A DNA stretch of 64,000 bases from Diplosphaera chodatii (lineage: Eukaryota > Chlorophyta > Trebouxiophyceae > Prasiolales > Stichococcaceae). Every line of letters begins with the position of its first letter. Position 1 is the stretch's first letter. The notes under the pieces were generated by a model. It saw nothing but the letters and a program-made list of their open reading frames with translations, was not told where the DNA came from and ran no database searches. Positions 35,086 to 47,400 of this stretch are shown here, one piece after another. Location: contig JAALGY010000033.1 in NCBI GenBank assembly GCA_032358165.1, forward strand, positions 1,178,001 through 1,242,000. Reading direction: 5' to 3'. The translations under genes were made by a program, and so were the position numbers.

Positions 35086-35803
35086 ATGCTAAGCCGGCCC
35101 ACGCCAGCACCTGCCGGACCCGGCCAGGAGTCCGTGTGGAGCTACCCGCGACCCGCGGTCGCACAGCCCGCTTCAGCTACCCTTCGAGTGGACTTCAATG
35201 GCAAGACCATTGCCGAGACCTCCAGGGGCTTCAGAACCATCGAGACCAGTCATCCACCGACGTGCGTCGCACTCGGCCAGGCCCATGCATGCAGCTGGCT
35301 CTCACAGCTAAGCCGCCACACGAAGTGACTGGTTCAAGGTCATTCAGCAGGTATACTCACCCTCGCTTGTGTCCTTTCAGGTACTACATCCCACGCGAGG
35401 ATGTCAACATGCAATATCTCAAGCGCAACCCCGCAGCCGGCAGCATCTGCGAGTGGAAGGGCCGTGCAGAGTATTGGGACCTAGATGTCGACGGCCGCAA
35501 GGAGTCACAAGCAGTAAGCGGTGCCAACTGTTAAGCAGTGTACATACGTACATAAGTGCAAGTCATCATGACATGCATGCCTACATCTCATGTTGTCAAC
35601 CCGTGTGCCTGCAGGCGTGGAGCTACCCGAGCCCAACAGAGTCATTCAGCATGATCAAGGATTGCATTGCATTTTATTGTTTGGATGCCTGCTACGTGGA
35701 CGGCGAGGGTGTCACGCCGCAGCCCGGGAACTTTTACGGTGGTTGGATAACATCAAAAGTTGTGGGGCCTTTCAAGGGAGTGCCTGGTAGCCAGTTTTGG
35801 TGA
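35086..35803 (+). CDS. DUF427 family protein
   Basis: Three exons, single DUF427 domain. After a short Pro-rich leader (MLSRPTPAPAGPGQESVWSY) comes LRVDFNGKTIAETSRGFRTI, then ETSHPPT spliced to YYIPREDVNMQYLKRN. SICEWKGRAEYWDLDVDGR, AAWSYPSPTESFSMIKDCIA and the end PGNFYGGWITSKVVGPFKG follow. These are the conserved blocks of the family (NG..IA.T, E..HPPTYYIPREDV, KG.A.YW, AW.YP.P). DUF427 proteins are small beta-rich proteins common in cyanobacteria, plants and fungi with no assigned biochemical role. Length is full for the family. The leader is too short and too poor in Arg for a confident targeting call. Confidence 0.9.
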
Positions 35804-35903
35804 AACTGGTGTGTTGTTGGGTCCTGGCGGCAATTCGCACTGAACAATCTGTATGGAAACCATGATTACTAGTTTGTGGTCAGCATCGTTGCGACCTCTT
35901 TCG

Positions 35904-35908
35904 TGTAA
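35904..35908 (+). terminator. Candidate TGTAA poly(A) signal of the DUF427 gene
   Basis: TGTAA 101 nt after the DUF427 stop, inside the 170-bp gap before the convergent DUF1350 gene. Position fits a chlorophyte poly(A) signal; chance is possible. Confidence 0.35.
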
Positions 35909-35973
35909 AGTTGCTTGTCTGCTGACTCGAACACACTGGTTGTATTATCTTTGTATGAAAGCCTTCATGCGGT

Positions 35974-38009
35974 TCAAGTTGTCCTGCCTGGCGCTGGCAG
36001 CGCTGGCAGCGGCTGCAACAGTAGCGAGTCTGACATCCATTCAGCAATCTCGTCTGCCAGCGACTGCATCTCTGCTGTTGCGGCATCATTGGTCGACGCC
36101 AGGCTGCCAGTGAGTGCTGTGCCCAGGTTAGTGATACCCTTGGCGAAGTCGTTGAGCGGCTGAGTGGCCTGCAAGACAACAAACACCTTATGTGCATCCA
36201 CAGCCCCGCTTGCTTGGCGCAAATGGGTTGCTCAAGTACGGGTATTGCACACACCCCAATGGGCAACATACCCTGGCAACCCTGCATTTGGTGCATGCAG
36301 GGATCAGGCTGCACCTGTCCGAAGCCGGCCTGCGCGACCGCGCCCGTGAGGCGGTTGAGGAAGTCCTCGCCCTGCGACTGGATGGATGATGCTGCCTGGC
36401 GCAACTCGGGTGGCACATCACCCACTGTCTGCAGCAGTGGCCGTGTATGGTCTCCAGGCAGCACCTAAACGTCAGCAGAGGACTGTAACTCAGCAAGACC
36501 ACTTCAAGCGTGTAGCACTTGCACCATCACAACGTAAAGCGGTTGTGTCACCGCTGCGCCCGTTTAGACTGGCTATCAGATCTGACTTCCACGTTGGGCT
36601 ATGCAAACTACGGAGCACGCTCATGACGATTGCTCACCCTGTAGCTGAGCCGGCGGGCTACCGTGCTGTTGCCTTGCAGCACCCTATGGAGCCGCGGCGA
36701 CTCATCAATCGTGTCATCCTCAAACTGGATGATGAGGTTGCGCGGCACTCCTGCAGTGGCAGTAACCATGACAGTGATCCTTTGCGAGCACAACATGACT
36801 GCATCACCAACAATGACAGAAAACCTGTGCAAGCACAGCACATGCATCACCACGATGCACGCCTAACATGGTAGCTAGCAGGACCTAGCACCCCACATGT
36901 CTTGTAGCAAAGCGCACCATACTGGGTGCGCAGCTGCTCGGACGTCTCCGATGGGTGCGGCACAAACTCCTGCGTGCCGTCCGCCAGGCTGCCGAAAATG
37001 GGTTCCAGCTGGTCCAGGATGGGCAGGAACTGGCGCACCAGTGAGGGGCTGGTTCGGCGCAGGCCCTCCAGCGTGTTGATCAGAGCAGAGCGGGCCGGCG
37101 ATGTGGACAGCTGCATGAATATCAGCAGGGCAGCGTGAGCGCCCCGACATGCATTGAGTATGTGGAAACATAGCTGTGGAGAAAGCTGTGGAGAAAGCTG
37201 TGCTTCACATGCATACTGGCACTCCCAGATTGACCCGAAAGGCATGCACCTGGCTGAGGAGGGGCCCAACGAACTGGGACGCCGGGCCGAGGAACGGCGC
37301 GATGAGCGGCACGTCGTCCATCGGCTTGTTGTTGAAGGAGATGAGCACGTTGCCGGCGCGCTGCGAGGCGTAGCGCACGGAGATGAGCAGCTGCACCAGC
37401 GAGCCCAGCGAGTGGCCCATGCCGTACACCGGCAGCGTCCGCGCGTCCGCCGTGTCCGGGCGCAGCGCCAGCGCTTGCAGGCAGCGGTCGAACTTGTACT
37501 GCGCCTCGTCCGCGATGCGCATGTGGTTGAAGCCCGTGTTGAAGGGCACCGCCACGACCTGCGAGCCACAGGAGGCGTAGTTCAGCATCGGATGGAGACC
37601 ATCAGCTGATGTGGCGCCAGTGCCAGGCTAGGACACCAAACTCCTCTCATTGCAGCCGCACCAGGATGTTCCGGCGCGCCAGGCACTCCAGGAGCAGGCG
37701 GTAGGTGAGCTGTGGGGCCGCGCCGGCAAAGGCGCCACCGCAGAAGAAGGCCACCGCCCGCGGCCGCCCGGCCTCCGGCGGCGGACGCAGCACCCAGCAG
37801 CCCTCCACCTCCAGCCAATCGGTGCGCCCGCCAGTCTCCTGCTGCTGCACCGCCTGCGTGGCCACCAGCCGTTCGAGGCTGGTGAAGCCCTGCGGCGTGG
37901 TGCTGTTGCTGGGCACTGGCGGGGAGGAGTCGTTTGGCGACTGCCCATCAGGTGCTGAGCTGGCCCGCGGCTGGTAACGTGCCCACCGTTGCCGCCCGCG
38001 GCGCAGCTC
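35974..38009 (-). CDS. DUF1350 family alpha/beta-hydrolase-like protein (first exon uncertain)
   Basis: DUF1350 proteins are found in cyanobacteria and plastid-bearing eukaryotes, so a plastid role is likely. The first supported exon has a basic leader (ELRRGRQRWARYQPRAS), then TPQGFTSLERLVATQ, WLEVEGCWVLRPP, VAFFCGGAFAGAAPQLTYRL and LLECLARRNIL. A phase-0 splice continues VVAVPFNTGFNHMRIADEAQ. The nucleophile elbow YGMGHSLGSLVQLL is followed by VLISFNNKPMDDVPLIAPFL, a family signature. Downstream exons carry IIQFEDDTIDESPRLHRVLQ and VLPGDHTRPLLQ, giving Asp and His candidates, so a full Ser-Asp-His triad can be proposed. The C-terminus (MSDSLLLQPLPALPAPGRTT) is short and Pro-rich. The initiating exon was not fixed; it may lie near 38.4-38.6 kb, close to the antiporter start. 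Confidence 0.87.
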
Positions 38010-38709
38010 TGCGTTGCGATACAGATAATGACTAGTTACCAGACGTTTGACATCGGTGCTTGGAGGTGCAATGGTGCATGATGCGCTGGACAGCGCGCAT
38101 GCTGCTGTCTACATGCAACTGCAGCCATGTCTGCCATGGCAGCCCTGCCGGCATACCTGGGCTCAGGCTTGATGACCTGAGGTTCGCATGCAGCTGGAGT
38201 GCATGGACAGTTGGCTGCTGTGGCCTGGTGTAGATGTGCTGCTGTCCCTGGTGTGCACCAGCAGGCACATGGAGGTGACCATGGCGCCTATGTGCTGATG
38301 CTGGCACCCTTCAAAGCCTGACAGAGCCAGCCTGAGACGGATGTGTGGTTGCAATGCGTAAGTAAATCGCGGCAAGCTCACCTGCACCAGCAGTGATGTT
38401 GGCACGTAGCACATGCCCAGGGACTCCCAGCTGGCAGCGTCAGAATCTAATAGTAGGTGTCTTGCCGAGACAAGCCTCTGTGCTGGACGCGTTGAACCGT
38501 ACACGTCGGCTGCAGCCGCGCCTCGGCGGTCGCTTGTGTGCGACTCGTGACTTGTGCCCACGCCGTGCTGCCCGCAAATGCCAAACGCTGCTGCCGTGCA
38601 GCTCGGTTGGCCTTCCTTTCCGGGCCGCTGAGTCGTGCCAGGGCTCAGGGCAATTAGACACGGAGCGAGCCGGATCTGTGCGCACGACTGCCTTCCCGTG
38701 GCAACAATC
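38010..38709. other. Divergent region between DUF1350 and the antiporter
   Basis: About 700 bp. It should hold the shared promoter region and probably the missing first DUF1350 exon. On minus, a frame ending ESLGMCYVPTSLLVQ before a good donor (CAG|gtgagc, near 38382) is a candidate exon but does not splice in phase to the next one. Confidence 0.3.
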
Positions 38710-40653
38710 ATGCACCTCAAGGAGGCGAAGGGGTGGAAGGGCCTGCTGCTGTGGAGCACCCAGACGGTCAGACACATCACCCCAGCAGACATATGGAACG
38801 CAGCAAGCCTGACCATCATCCTGCTGGTGCTATATGCTGGCTTGTACCTGTGCATTGGGGACCCTTTCCTACCTGGGAGCCAGGGCTCTGCCTGGGCTAT
38901 TCTGGTGGTATGGATTGGTGGTCATGTCGGCGCTTTCCTTGCCGAGCTGATCAACATCCCGGCGCCTGTGGGTATGATCTGCGTGGGCTTGTTCCTGCGC
39001 AATGCTGCCGGTGCCGTGCTCATCACGGGGCTCAAGCCGTCCTGGAGCAAGGAGATCCGGGCAGCTGCCCTTGCGATGATCTTCCTGCGCTCTGGCCTGG
39101 AACTCAACCTTTCGGTGTTCAAGACGATTGGCGTGCCGGCCGTCAAGCTACTGCTGATACCCGGCCTTGTTGAGGCATTCTTCAACGGTGGCCTTGCGGT
39201 GGCATTGTTTGGCATGACGCCCCTCTTTGGCTTTGCGCTGGGGTTCATCCTAAAGGCTGTCGGACCAGCGCTCGTCATTCAGCTCATGTTTGAGCTACAG
39301 CAAAAGCGGCTTGGCGCCGAACGCAATCTGCCGACAATCGTGGTGGCAGCCGCCAGCTTTGACGACATGGTGGCCATCACAGGGTACACCATCTTCATCA
39401 ACATCGCGGTGCAAGGGTCGTCAAACAAGGCCTGGCACATCGCGCAGGGGCCGCTGTCAGTCGTGTTTGGGTTTGGCTTGGGCGCGATTGCAGCTCTCTG
39501 CTGCTCTGCCACCCGCCTGTGGAACAACAAGTACAAGCGCGTGCTTGCGCTTGTGATCTCAGCACTGACCATGAAGTACTTCTTCGACCAATTCGACTTC
39601 GAGAGCGGCGGCGCGCTGGCCGCCCTGATGCTGGGCCTGCTGGTGAAGGAGTTCTGGCGCCGCCAGTGGCCCCGCTTCCTGGCGCTGCAGAACGATGAGC
39701 CCGATGAGAATGTGAGGCAAGCGGAGCATGCAGTGCGCTTCCTGTGGCGCTTCATCCTCATGCCGCTGCTGTTCACGCTCATTGGCACCTCCATAAACTT
39801 CTCGACCCTCAGCACCAGCACCATCCAGAAGGCCTGCTCCCTGGTCTTCGCAGGCCTGGGTGTGCGCATGCTGACCACGTTCTTCGTCATGAAGACCAGC
39901 CACTTCACCTGGCTCGAGTGCCTGTGGTTCGCCATCGCTTGGACGCCAAAGGCGACTGTGCAAGCAGCGCTGGGTCAGCTGCCATCGGACGCGGTGGCTC
40001 GTGCATACCCAGTCGGCAGCCCGAACTACGAGCGGTACACGCAGTACGGCACAGACGCGCTCACCACGGCAGTGTTTGAGATCATCATCTCAGGCACCCT
40101 CGGCAGCCTGATGGTCCGGTGGCTGTCGCCCCTGCTGCTCAAGGCGGAGACAGAGGATGCAGCGATCAAGCGTGCCAAGAGCGCAGCGCTCACCAGTGAG
40201 CCGGCGACGGCACTTGAGCGCGGCTTCAGCAACACGGACTTTGGCGGCTTCGACCACAGCAACATCGTGGAGGACCATGTCCAGCGCCTCGAGAAGCTTG
40301 CTACGGCGCTCATCAGCACTGGCAGCCGTGACAACGATGAAGAAGCGCGCTTGTACGGCCAGCGCCTCAAGGCGGGCGTTCGTGCGCTGACCTCGCGTAT
40401 GCACTACGAGATTGTCGCGAAGGACGTCATCGGCGCGGATGCGTACCGGGAGGCGGTGCAGGAGCTGCAGCGCCGGGAGCGGGGCGGCCTCACCGGCGCA
40501 TCCAGCAGGATGCTGGCCGACATCGAGGCCAACGCCGCCTCTGTGACGCAGTCGTCAAGGCACCACCCCTCCGGCAGCAACCTGGACGGTGCTGGACCCT
40601 CTGAAGACAGCGGCAGCGTCGAGGTTGTGGAGCATGTGGCCCGCTCCGCCTGA
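38710..40653 (+). CDS. NHA/SLC9B-type cation/proton antiporter, intronless
   Basis: A single uninterrupted frame of 647 residues from ATG 38710. It has about a dozen hydrophobic helices, for example TIILLVLYAGLYLCIG, AILVVWIGGHVGAFLAEL, LLLIPGLVEAFFNGGLAVAL and TKYFF-adjacent VLALVISALTMKYFFDQF. The decisive motif is IVVAAASFDDMVAITGYTIF: the paired Asp residues (218 and 219) correspond to the ion-binding pair in SLC9B2/NHA2, which shows the same SFDD..AITG pattern. Proteins of this group exchange sodium or lithium for protons across cell or organelle membranes. A hydrophilic C-terminal region of about 180 residues (from ETEDAAIKRAKS) contains possible regulatory coiled-coil segments. It is the largest intron-free gene here, whereas its neighbours have an intron every 100-200 bp. 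Membrane location is unknown. Confidence 0.92.
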   Translation: MHLKEAKGWKGLLLWSTQTVRHITPADIWNAASLTIILLVLYAGLYLCIGDPFLPGSQGSAWAILVVWIGGHVGAFLAELINIPAPVGMICVGLFLRNAAGAVLITGLKPSWSKEIRAAALAMIFLRSGLELNLSVFKTIGVPAVKLLLIPGLVEAFFNGGLAVALFGMTPLFGFALGFILKAVGPALVIQLMFELQQKRLGAERNLPTIVVAAASFDDMVAITGYTIFINIAVQGSSNKAWHIAQGPLSVVFGFGLGAIAALCCSATRLWNNKYKRVLALVISALTMKYFFDQFDFESGGALAALMLGLLVKEFWRRQWPRFLALQNDEPDENVRQAEHAVRFLWRFILMPLLFTLIGTSINFSTLSTSTIQKACSLVFAGLGVRMLTTFFVMKTSHFTWLECLWFAIAWTPKATVQAALGQLPSDAVARAYPVGSPNYERYTQYGTDALTTAVFEIIISGTLGSLMVRWLSPLLLKAETEDAAIKRAKSAALTSEPATALERGFSNTDFGGFDHSNIVEDHVQRLEKLATALISTGSRDNDEEARLYGQRLKAGVRALTSRMHYEIVAKDVIGADAYREAVQELQRRERGGLTGASSRMLADIEANAASVTQSSRHHPSGSNLDGAGPSEDSGSVEVVEHVARSA

Positions 40654-41410
40654 GACATTGGGTACTCGAGATCCATTGAAGTAAGGAACATCAGGCGGCT
40701 CCATGCTGCAATGCCAGCCCACGGATTTTGCATAAATCGCATGTAGGCACTCCATTTTGTGTGGGCAACATGCTCAGCTTGCTCACAAGGCTGTCAACAC
40801 TACCGGTTGGTGTCAAAACCGCCAAACCGGCTGTGTTGGCAGCATTTTCAGTGGCGCATGGCATCGAGCTCTGGTCAATGAATATTTTGTTGCAACTTGT
40901 GTGGCAACTGGTGCTTGCATGGCCAATCCGTGAGTTTGTGAAGTTGTTGAAGTGAGGGGTCTGTCACGATGTACATGTAAGCTCATCGATTATGCCATGC
41001 TTAACACGTATCCTGGGTATTGGCACTACCTTCCGGATGTGAGCAGCGCTCTCTGATCTCTTTACACCATGATTACCCCGGCACACACAGCACTCATTCA
41101 TTGTTCCAGCATGCTGCATATTGCAGCAAAACTGTGGTTTGCAATGGCACACAACAGCTCGCAGCACACAGTGATCATCCCAGACACCCATATCCCAAGA
41201 TCCCGATAGACGGCCACAAGCCATCAACTCGCATGCGGTGGTGCTGTACATCTTCCGCTCAATCAATCGCCAGTGAATGCTGCTGCACAACAGAGTCACT
41301 CGATGCAGCAGAAAATGCAACCAGGGCCATCCCCGATAACCTGCAAATTATGCCGCTTGCCATTGGGGAAACAGCAGTTGGCCTGACCGTTACAAAGGCC
41401 GCCCTGGTCG
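40654..41410. other. Convergent intergenic stretch after the antiporter
   Basis: About 760 bp between the antiporter (+) and galactosidase (-) stop codons, presumably both 3' UTRs. It is AT-richer than the flanking coding DNA. Possible TGTAA signals exist for both strands (plus 40976-40980; minus at 41062-41066). No gene seen. Confidence 0.4.
40976..40980 (+). terminator. Candidate TGTAA poly(A) signal of the antiporter
   Basis: TGTAA in the context GTACATGTAAGCTC, 323 nt after the antiporter stop. It fits the chlorophyte signal but is a five-base match only. Confidence 0.35.
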
Positions 41411-44400
41411 TCAAAATTGCACGTGTACGTCGTGGTCCAGCTTGCTGCTCTGCGGCAGCGTGATGGTCAGGCTGCCACTCGCACTATCGTAGGCATGCTC
41501 AACGCCGCCACCATCCACTGTGATGCACTTCGGCGCCGCATCGGCATACAGCAGGAGTGCGCCATGGCCCTTGACCTGCAAAGCAGTGCTGACAAGCGCA
41601 TTGAGACCTGACACTGGGCAGAGAAGGGTGGCAGCCAAGTACCATTCAGGCTCACAGCTGGGTCCTGCCCCATGAAGTTCTGGCAGGCCCAGCTCATCAA
41701 CCCTTTCACAAGGTGGCCATCTGCTTTCCGCAGGCAAGCACCTGCACGCTGGCCATGGCATCAGAGGAGTCGCCATTGCGACTGGAGTCGCCCGCTGAGA
41801 GCTGGAAGTCCTTCACGGCGCCGCCCGCGTTCATCATGTTGGCCAGGCCCACCGCCGCGACACTGACGCCACCCGCCTGCTGCACCGCCGCCATCGTCAC
41901 AATGGTGCTGCGGCCGGCTGCACATCGACACATGGTCACCTCAGTACCACTGGAACAATTTGCAATTCCACACACTGCCAAATGACCTTGCAGGTTGCCC
42001 TTAAGACTAACGCTGTTCTGGCATGTGACAACCAAATTGTAATGATGCCGAGGCAAGAGTGTGACCTGAGCAGCATGCGACTTGTTAGTGCAATTTGATC
42101 CTGCTACATGTCGGACTCATCGGAATGCAGACTGCATCACGGCACACTCACCCTCCACCCAGACCGGCAGGGTGTCCTCCCGGCCCAGCAGCTGCATCCG
42201 CTGCGTCGCATCATCGTAGGCCACCCACCTGCAGCGCATCGCACGAAGCAGTCTCACGCCTTGATCCCTGCCCGCCTACGTCTGAAGCTTCTCGTGACAG
42301 CCCCGCTGAAGGGGACAGTCCACGCTGGCGCCGTGATCGTGACATCGACAGTGGCAGCAGCCAGGCAGCTGGCGCGGCGGGGCTCACGTGTCGGCGGGGG
42401 AGCCGGCGGCCAGCAGCGGCTCCACGTCGGCGACGCGCACGGTGGTGCCGAGGGGCGGCGGCGTCGCGTCGTGGATCAGGAACTGGCGCTTGCGGCGGGA
42501 CCAGGCCGCGCCCTGCAGGTGGAACACCCCCACCAGCCCCGAGTGCTTGTTCGTGTTCCACACCTGCGCCGGCGTGGCAGCACGGCCGCTCAGAGAAGTG
42601 CGCCTGTGGATTGCCCGATAGCAGCGGCTGTCTCGGCTGTCTCGGGGCCTGATCAGCTGACCTCGATGGATTACGCAGCGGCAGGGACATGTGCCAATCA
42701 GCAGTGGGCACGCGACAGCACACCTTCAGCAGCGACTTGTTGTCACGCAGCGGGTCTCGGAACAGCGAGTCGCGTGTTGGCCGCCCCGGCAGCTGCGCCC
42801 GCAGGATGCTGCCGTCCGGCAGCACCAGCCGTCGCAGCAGCTGCAGGCATTGGCAGGACCGCACATGAGGCAACCATCCTACATTGGGCAGCCATGGTGG
42901 TGCCCCTGCACATGCGCATGGTACAGCAGGAGGATGGCCTACGGTCTGGTAGCCCATGCTCAGGAACAGTGGCGCACGTCAAAGTCATGCTGGCCGGGGT
43001 AGTCGGACACGTAGATGCTGCCGCCGCTGAGCACGCGCGCCGTCGCGTGCAGAACAGCCGCTGGGTGCTTACTGCAATCCGCCACGACATGTCAGTAAGT
43101 GAACCATGCAGATGATGGTGCGCTTGACAGCCAGCAACCACACTATCCAGATGGTTCTGACAGCATGCGACGGTGTCAGCCATTGTACTGCTGGTACAGT
43201 ATGGGCACCTGTGGAACATGTCCCAATCGGGCTGCACGAGTGGTGACAGGAAGAGGCTGAGGAATGCGCAGGCCGAGATGTGCGGCGTGCTGCTGGCTGG
43301 GTCCCGCGGGTAGAAGTCGTCTGAGGCCCGGGCAACCGCTGTGTCTCTCCACCTGCAGCGCCACACAGACATCTCGTGGGTACGAGTCGTGGCAGCAGGA
43401 CGTTCAGCACGTAGTGAGGTATGCTGGACGACGGATGTTGCAAGCTGGTGTGTGACATGGGAAGGTTTAGCATCACAACGACCCTCAGCAAGGCCACAAG
43501 GTATTGAATAGGACGCCAGGCTGCGCGCCTGTAGATGTTCTCGGTGGAGTGGGCCATGCAGTTGATGGCGTGGTTGCCGGGGAAGTGGGTGCGGATGCTG
43601 TCCTCCAGGGCGCCGTGGAAGGCGGCAGCCACCGTGGGCCCGCCCCCGCGCTTGCTGCCCATCAGCCCGATGCCTGCCTGGCAGTCCACCTTCACGCCGC
43701 TTATGCCTGCAGCAGCACAGCACACTGCTGGGCGTCCCGCTCTGTTAGCCACCGGGCCTGAGCGCTCTTGATCCCTGGCGCACATGCACTTGCCGCTCTG
43801 CTACATCATGAAGCACCCACCCACATGGGTTTGACCAGGCAAATAGAAAAAGCATCGTCACAGACCTGCAGACGCGAGGTAGGAGTGCATGTCGCGGTAC
43901 AGGGGTGCTGGGTCGGGCATCATGCCCACCCCCGCGACCACCGCCGGGTTCCACCGCATGCTGGGCTCGATCTCGTACAGCCCATCCGTGCCCTTTGCAA
44001 ACACCAGCTCTGGGCCATACACAGACGTTCCTGCCGACAAACACCACGAGCCTGTTCAGCACTGTGCTCTGGTGTCTGACAAGATGCCAAGCAGGGACAC
44101 AAGTCAAGCAGCGACACATGGTGTGGGCCACCAGCAGTTGGTCCTTGACGAGCCAGCTGACAGTGGCAAAAGACCTGCGGTTAGCCTCACCTGGATCCTC
44201 TACACTGATGCCAGACCAGTAGGCCGGCAGGCCATGCCAGCAGTAGATGTAGTCCACCCCATAGGTTGCTCGCAGGCTGGAAACCACAGACTTCAGGTCC
44301 TCTTCCTCACCCTGCATTGTTTCAGTGTCAATGCATGCTCGATAGCTGGCGCGCCTCTGCCACACAGTAGGTACTCTCAGTGTCCGCTCACCTGGGCCGT

Positions 44401-47400
44401 ACGAATGGGTCAATCTACAAAAGCGTGAACACTCACCGAGTACAGATCATCTGGACCAGCAGCTGGGGATGAGAACTTCGAGTTGGCTTTGACAGATGTC
44501 AGCCGCCGCGTGAAGTCGCCGGACGCTGCGTAAAACTCCAGCAGCATCTCCCTGCGGATCCACAGCCGCGCTCAGGTCGCCTGTCGCTCGGCACAGGCGA
44601 GCTGTGGCAGAGTGACACCAGACTTGCAGTCGCCAGGACGTGCCGCATGGCGGCGCGCACCTGAAGGGGCCCGTGGCCAGGTAGGTGAAGGTGCGCACGG
44701 ACCAGCTCTCCGGGGGCGCGGTGTCCACCACCCACTGGTAGAACTTGAGCAGCCCCACCTCCAGCAGCCCCATCGACAGCCCCGCCAGCCGCTGGAAGAT
44801 GGCGACGATCAGCCTGCACAGCACAGCACGTAGTGCACAATTGAGACCTTGCAATGGTGCAAGCATGCCAGCAAACACCCCGTGCTGTGACTCCCGACAT
44901 CACAACGCCTATCGGTGACCAGAAGCACGACTCACCCGATGATGGGGCCGACCACCCGCTGGCCCGGCCACCGGATGTGGTGGCGCTGCACGGCGGTGCT
45001 GCCGCTGCTCTGTGCCAGGTCCGCGCGCTCCTCGTCAGCCGCCAGGGTGCCCGTCGGCGCCCGCGACTTGGAGCGCACCAGCTGCTCCATGGCCGGCTTC
45101 TTGCCGGGCGTCGGAGCGTCGCCGCTGCCATCCTCCAGGCTGCCGACTGCGCCGTCGCCTGAGGCGTCCTGCGCAAGCAACAGCGGGCTTGTGCACTCAG
45201 TACCCTGTTCAGCAAGCCCGCAGAACGCATGGTGCGTACGCTGGCTGCCCATGGCCGGATGGCACAGGACCCACCATGGAGCTGCGGCTGCGCTTCCGCA
45301 GTGCGGACGGCGGCGGCATCTCGTCATCCGAGTCGTACAGGTCCTCGTTCATGGAGATGCTGGTCATCGTCTCCTTCACTGTCTCCGCAAGCCACTTGCC
45401 CTTCTCACGCCGCTTGTTGTTGCGGATGTTGGCGTGGTACGGCCGCCCCTCGTTGTCTGTCAGCGCCTTCAGCGCCAGGCCTGCACAACAGACACGACGC
45501 ACGGTGACAGCTCCTTGAAGGGGTATGCACAGGTGGCTTTTGCAGGGCGTTCACCTGGCATGTTGGTGGTGCAACAATGAGTGCCATGCCGCCTCAACAA
45601 CCATCCGACAGCTGCACGGACCCAATGTCATGCATTGCTTCGTTCAGGCTGGATCCGCCATGACAGACTACAACGCATCAGCGCACCAGCGGAGGATGAG
45701 GGCGGGATGTCCTTTTTGGCGTCCGCCAGCACCTCGATCTCAGCGCCGAAGTACTCGTCGCTGGCGTCCTGCATCTGCTTCATCTTGGGCATGGAGCGCG
45801 AGGTGGGCGGCATGCGGAAGCGCTTGTCCACGTCCGTGTTCTGCCAGCCGTCGTCGATGATGAGGAAGCGCGGCGGCACGCCCCCCTCCACCAGGGACTC
45901 CAGCCCCTGGTGCAGCCCTGCAATTGCGGTGTCCCGCCACCTGTCACTGTGTGCTCTGGCACCAGCCGCCCACCTTCCACTATTGCAGCAGGCCGTGCGA
46001 CGATGATGCTGCGGCTGTGTGCTTGCTGACATGCATGAACCACGGACAGAGGTGTCCATGACGTGTTGCAGACAGAGCCATGTGCATTTGCAGTGACGCG
46101 CACCTTGCGCAGACACTCGGCTGTAAAAGGCGTCCCATGTGCACCAGCCAAACACATCCAGCGTGGGCGGCAGATGCTTCTCCGTCCGCGGCTTGGCATC
46201 ACCAGAGATTGCGGCCGCGGCCGCGACCGCAGAGTCCACCAGCTCGAAGGGGTCACCCCCTGCCGCCACATACAGCGCCGACTGCCAGCGCTCGCCCAGC
46301 ACGCTGTCATCGCCCGACTCTATCCGCAACAACAGCTTCTCTGCGTCCTCCACGCTGCAAAGCACAAAGGCCCCATGTCAGTTGCGAACAACATGCCCGA
46401 TCTTGTCCATACTTGCTGGGTTCCCACCCCAATGCCAATCAGAAGGGAGTTGGAACCCTTTCCTGGGAAGCTGGTCGCCTATCCCCTCGCCCTGGGGCTA
46501 CACACAAGGGCTACCCTCAAGCCCGAGTCGACAGCTTGGTTCGCATGTTATTTGCAGTACCTTTTCTGGCAGATGATCGTGCGTTGTAACGACGCAACTT
46601 GTATGCAACATGCAGAGCTGGCAGAGACTCGCACGGGAAACAACTCAAGTTCGAATCACATCGTCGGACGAAAGCCTTTGAGCAACCACAGCCACTAGAC
46701 CTGTTTGATTCACGGGGATGGAAGAACTTCCAACGCAAGTTGGCGAGAAGCGTCGTCGCATGTCTGACTTCGGACCCCTGGCAGCTGTGCAGCTGAGCAC
46801 AGAGGCTGACGCAGATGCATCACCAGCAGACATGCTGGCATTCTTCGCAGAACGTGGCAGCCGAGCACACGCCCTGCAGAGAGAGCTCTTGCAGCTACAG
46901 GAGCGTACACAGCAGCAGGCTTCGCAACTGGAAACAGCTGAGCTGCGGCATGCAACGCTGCAGGTAACGCCAGCATGATTGTCTCCATGGCTAGTGCATT
47001 GTTGCACTCCTCAGGAGCAAGCAACAGTCTTTCCCCGTGCAGGCCGAGAACAGCAGGCTAGCAGCTCTGAGCGAGGCCCAGAGCAACCAGGCTGCACAGG
47101 AACGCCGCAAACTGCAGGCAGCTCTGGAGGCTGCGTATAGGCAGACAGCCGAGCTGGCGCGACAGCTCGAGGGCAGCAAGCAGCGTCAGCAGTCTCAGTC
47201 AGGTGAGCATCGGCCCAGCCCTGCCGCCGGCGCCACCAGCAGACACACAGGGCAAGATGGCGCAACAGTCCAGCTGCGAGAAGAGCTGGATCAGCTGCAG
47301 CGCCAACTGCGCCATCAGCGTGAGGAGTCTGAGGAGCTGCGCCGACGGGACGAGCAGGACCTGCACCAGGCTCAGCAGCAGGCTGCAGCCAGTGCGCAGC

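Noticed and set aside
37166..37200. Short tandem repeat GCTGTGGAGAAA (two copies)
   Set aside because: Two imperfect copies inside an intron of the DUF1350 gene; too short and common to be meaningful.
39279..39935. 218-residue open frame antisense to the antiporter
   Set aside because: A mirror of a GC-rich coding exon; composition and lack of any known motif mark it as a shadow of the strongly supported plus-strand gene.
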